Below, one piece after another: positions 61,865-64,000 of a stretch of 64,000 nucleotides of DNA. Positions within the stretch are counted from its first letter, which is position 1. Each line of letters begins with the position of its first letter. The stretch covers positions 7,814,038 through 7,878,037 of the forward strand of contig NZ_JACHIR010000001.1 of the NCBI RefSeq assembly GCF_014203355.1, given 5' to 3'. A program made the position numbers and the translations under genes. The DNA comes from Kutzneria kofuensis (lineage in GTDB: Bacteria; Actinomycetota; Actinomycetes; Mycobacteriales; Pseudonocardiaceae). The notes under the pieces were generated by a model. It ran no database searches. It worked only from the letters and a program-made list of their open reading frames with translations, and had not been told where the DNA came from.

Positions 61865-63754
61865 TCATTGAGCGGCCAGCCGGAACGACTGCGCCGGCCC
61901 GCCGCTGCACGTCCACTGCTGCAGCAACGCGCCGTCCGCCGTCGACTGATCACGGACATCGAGGCACTTGTTGCTGTTGCGGGCGACGAACTTGTAGTAC
62001 CCGTTGCCCACGTCCACCGCCTGCCACTGCTGGTTGGTCCCGCCGGCGTAGCTCCACAACTGGACCTGCGTGCCGTCGGCGGTCGCCCCGGCCCCGCCGG
62101 AGACGTCCCACACCAGGCTGGGCGCGTTGCGGTTGACGACCTGGTAGTAGCCGTCGCTGGTCGGCCGGAACTGCCACTCCTGGTTGGCCGTCGCCCCGCA
62201 GCCCCACTGCTGCAGCGCGGTGCCGTTGGCGGTGCCCCAGCCGGCGGCGTCCAGGCACCTGCCGCTGTTCTGGTTGATCACCTCGTACCACTGGGACGAG
62301 TCGATCGGGCCGGTCGGCGGCGGCGTGCTGCCGCCGGAGCCGGGCCAGGTGAAGGTGGCCATCGAGCCGCCGGGCAGGCTGTAGCCGAACGACGAGCCGC
62401 CGTAGGAGACCTGGAAGTTCTGCGTACCGCCGGAGTTCACGGCCACCAGCACGATGGAGCCGTCCGGGTTGCGGAAGGCCACGTTCTCGATGCCGCCCTG
62501 GGACTGCGCGGTGGAGTTGATGCGCACCGCCCCCGGCTTGACGAACTTGGCCAGGTGCCCCAGCACGTAGTAGTCGGCGTTGTAGGTGACGCTGCCGCCG
62601 TTGACGGTGACCAGGCCCATGCAGTTGCCGCAGGAGCCGATCACCGGGCCGTGGTTGCCGTCCAGGGCCATGTTCCACAGGCTGACGCTGCGCGCCCAGT
62701 TGCGGGTGGTCCCGATGGCCAGGTTGCGGCCCTGCCAGAGCAGTGAGTCGGCGAAGGTGTTGCCCGACTCGGTTCCGGAGCACTCGGTGAAGAAGATGTC
62801 CTTGTTCGGGTACGCGTTGTGCACGCCGGTCTGCGCGCTCGGGTCGCCGCCGTAGCAGTGCCAGGCGGAGCCGGCCGTGTTGCTGCCGGTGGCGGCCAGC
62901 ACCTGCTGGGCGTACCCGGGGTTGTCCCAGTTGTGGTCCCAGGCCAGGATCTTCGTGCCCAGCCCGGCCGCCGACAGCCTGGGCGCGAGCGTGTTGATCA
63001 GGCGGCTCTGCTGGTCGGCCGACATCAGCATGCCCGGGTAGCCGCCGGGCGAGTTCTGCGGCTCGTTGGCCACCGCCAGGTACTGCACCGGCACGCCCGC
63101 GGCCTGGTAGGCCTGGACCGACTTGACCAGGTAGTCGGCGAAGGCGCCCTCGTAGTTCGTGGCCAGGCCGCCGCCGACCATGTTGCCGCTGGTCTTCATC
63201 CAGCCCGGCGCGCTCCACGGCACGACCATCACCGAGGTGGCCGGGTTGAGCGACCGGGCCTGGTTGATCAGCGGCAGGATGTAGGCCTGGTCGTGCGAGA
63301 TCGAGAAGCGGGACAGGCTCGGGTCGGCCGAACCGTCGTCGTAGCTGTAGAAGTTGCGGGAGAAGTCGGACGCCCCCAGTGGCTGGCGCAGCCAGTCCAG
63401 CCCGATGCCGCTGGTCGGGCTGAACAGCGCGGTCATGATGCTGTTGCGGTTGGGGGAGTTGTAGATGTTGTACGCCGCCGAGTCGGTCAGCGAGGCGCCG
63501 AAGCCGACCATGGACTGGTAGGTCGTGTTCGGGTCGACGGTGATCACCGCGCCGCTGCCCGGCGTGCCGAACGACACCGATCCCTTCTGCGTCAACAGGT
63601 TCGCCCGGTCCGGGGTGGTCAGCCAGACGTTGGCCGAGGTGGCGGCGAAGGCCGGCGGGGCCTGGGTGACGGCGTAGGCCGCGCCGGCGGCCAGCAGGGT
63701 CGCCGCCGCGCAGGTGGCGAGCACCCGCCGGCGGGATTCAACGGTGGAGGCCAT
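61865..63754 (-). CDS. Secreted GH30 glycosidase with ricin-B-type lectin domain
   Basis: The 629-residue protein has a signal peptide (about 1-37; twin-Arg-like ESRRRVLATCAAATLLAAG, so Tat export is possible). The GH30 (beta/alpha)8 barrel with side beta-sandwich (about 45-480) has acid/base Glu in AVANEPQNSPGG (about 235) and nucleophile Glu in IFFTECSGTES (about 330). This is the pattern of endo-beta-1,6-glucanases and glucosylceramidases. After a Pro-rich linker a CBM13/ricin B trefoil (about 500-629) shows GRCLDAAG, LVWDVSGG and KCLDVRDQ repeats. AGGAGGG lies ten bases before ATG 63754. The promoter has a LacI-type site shared with the GH54 gene. Confidence 0.93.
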   Translation of the reverse strand: MASTVESRRRVLATCAAATLLAAGAAYAVTQAPPAFAATSANVWLTTPDRANLLTQKGSVSFGTPGSGAVITVDPNTTYQSMVGFGASLTDSAAYNIYNSPNRNSIMTALFSPTSGIGLDWLRQPLGASDFSRNFYSYDDGSADPSLSRFSISHDQAYILPLINQARSLNPATSVMVVPWSAPGWMKTSGNMVGGGLATNYEGAFADYLVKSVQAYQAAGVPVQYLAVANEPQNSPGGYPGMLMSADQQSRLINTLAPRLSAAGLGTKILAWDHNWDNPGYAQQVLAATGSNTAGSAWHCYGGDPSAQTGVHNAYPNKDIFFTECSGTESGNTFADSLLWQGRNLAIGTTRNWARSVSLWNMALDGNHGPVIGSCGNCMGLVTVNGGSVTYNADYYVLGHLAKFVKPGAVRINSTAQSQGGIENVAFRNPDGSIVLVAVNSGGTQNFQVSYGGSSFGYSLPGGSMATFTWPGSGGSTPPPTGPIDSSQWYEVINQNSGRCLDAAGWGTANGTALQQWGCGATANQEWQFRPTSDGYYQVVNRNAPSLVWDVSGGAGATADGTQVQLWSYAGGTNQQWQAVDVGNGYYKFVARNSNKCLDVRDQSTADGALLQQWTCSGGPAQSFRLAAQ

Positions 63755-63770
63755 GCAGGGACACCCTCCT

Positions 63771-63890
63771 CGTGAAACAAATGTAACAACGATGTAACAG
63801 GGTTTGCAAAGTGCAGCACCGGTTGTTCCTCTTGTCAAGAATGGGCAATGGAATCGAACCTGAGCGGCGTCGTGAAACAAATGGAACAAG
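63771..63890 (-). promoter_or_regulatory. GH30 promoter region: LacI-like site and 100-bp-spaced repeats
   Basis: CGTGAAACAAATG followed by T/GAACAA occurs at 63771 and again exactly 100 bp away at 63871. Inside, 63786-63797 reads TTACATCGTTGT on the coding strand, 32 bp upstream of the start codon. It differs at one of 12 positions from the GH54 site at 45187-45198. ATGTAACA is also repeated in tandem (63781 and 63792). Confidence 0.5.
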
Positions 63891-63980
63891 AGTGGGGCGA
63901 CAGAGCGCCGCGGTGACGGCGTTGGGCCGCACGGCCCAGCCGCGCGGCGGTCGGCCCGAGCCGCTGACATACTGCCGATC

Positions 63981-64000
63981 ATGGGCGTACACACCAGGAA
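63981..64000 (+). CDS. Possible start of a plus-strand gene cut by the window edge
   Basis: ATG at 63981 opens a frame (MGVHTR) reaching the end of the window. CATACT at 63967-63972 could be a -10 for a leaderless message. Only six codons are visible, so this is little more than a position to check. Confidence 0.15.

Overview
The window is GC-rich DNA with strong G/C preference at third codon positions. It carries many GTG and TTG starts, overlapping start/stop junctions, leaderless-looking promoters and large secreted enzymes with Ala-rich signal peptides. All of this points to a filamentous actinomycete, probably of the Streptomyces or Pseudonocardiaceae kind; the species cannot be fixed from the sequence. 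No rRNA, tRNA, CRISPR array or intact insertion sequence was seen.

Layout. (1) 1-930: 3' end of a helical-repeat protein and a truncated BNR-repeat gene that runs into a large palindrome. (2) 933-8821, minus strand: a carbohydrate-acid utilisation locus made of a FadR-type GntR regulator, an enolase-superfamily dehydratase, a lipoprotein binding protein, two ABC permeases (no ATPase) and a secreted beta-helix enzyme with two discoidin domains. (3) 9231-16325, minus strand: a compact set of an XRE regulator with two HTH domains, a HExxH protein, a multi-pass membrane protein, an NAD(P)-dependent epimerase-like enzyme and a carboxylic acid reductase. (4) 17116-30063: an esterase, a giant GH3 beta-xylosidase-like protein, a TetR/aldo-keto reductase pair, a CocE-type acylase, epoxide hydrolase, alpha/beta hydrolase, amino acid permease and HxlR regulator. 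(5) 30067-41780: a signalling island with an FHA kinase, a kinase-TPR-WD40 protein, a small unknown protein, an AfsR-like regulator and a NACHT NTPase carrying an N-terminal amyloid-like motif. (6) 42128-46238: PL6 lyase, GH54 arabinofuranosidase and a LacI regulator. (7) 46365-49097: a secreted peptidase-like hydrolase and a luciferase-like oxidoreductase. (8) 49087-61541, minus strand: twelve tightly coupled genes that look like a biosynthetic gene cluster. It has three ATP-grasp-type ligases, tryptophan 2,3-dioxygenase plus a second protein of that superfamily, a kynureninase-like PLP enzyme, a formamidase-like cyclase, an aromatic hydroxylase, a class IV aminotransferase, two flavin-type redox proteins and an exporter. 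(9) 61865-64000: a GH30 glucanase with a ricin-type lectin domain.

How it fits together. Tryptophan would enter cluster (8) through the dioxygenase, be deformylated by the cyclase, cleaved by the kynureninase-like enzyme and hydroxylated, then be joined to other amino or carboxylic acids by the ATP-grasp ligases and exported by the MFS protein. This is inferred from gene families; I do not recognise the product. The LacI regulator next to the GH54 gene probably also controls the GH30 gene 17 kb away, because both promoters share an 11-of-12 match to the same operator-like sequence. The carboxylic acid reductase set (3) and the amyloid-motif NACHT protein (5) are the other parts most likely to hide undescribed biology.
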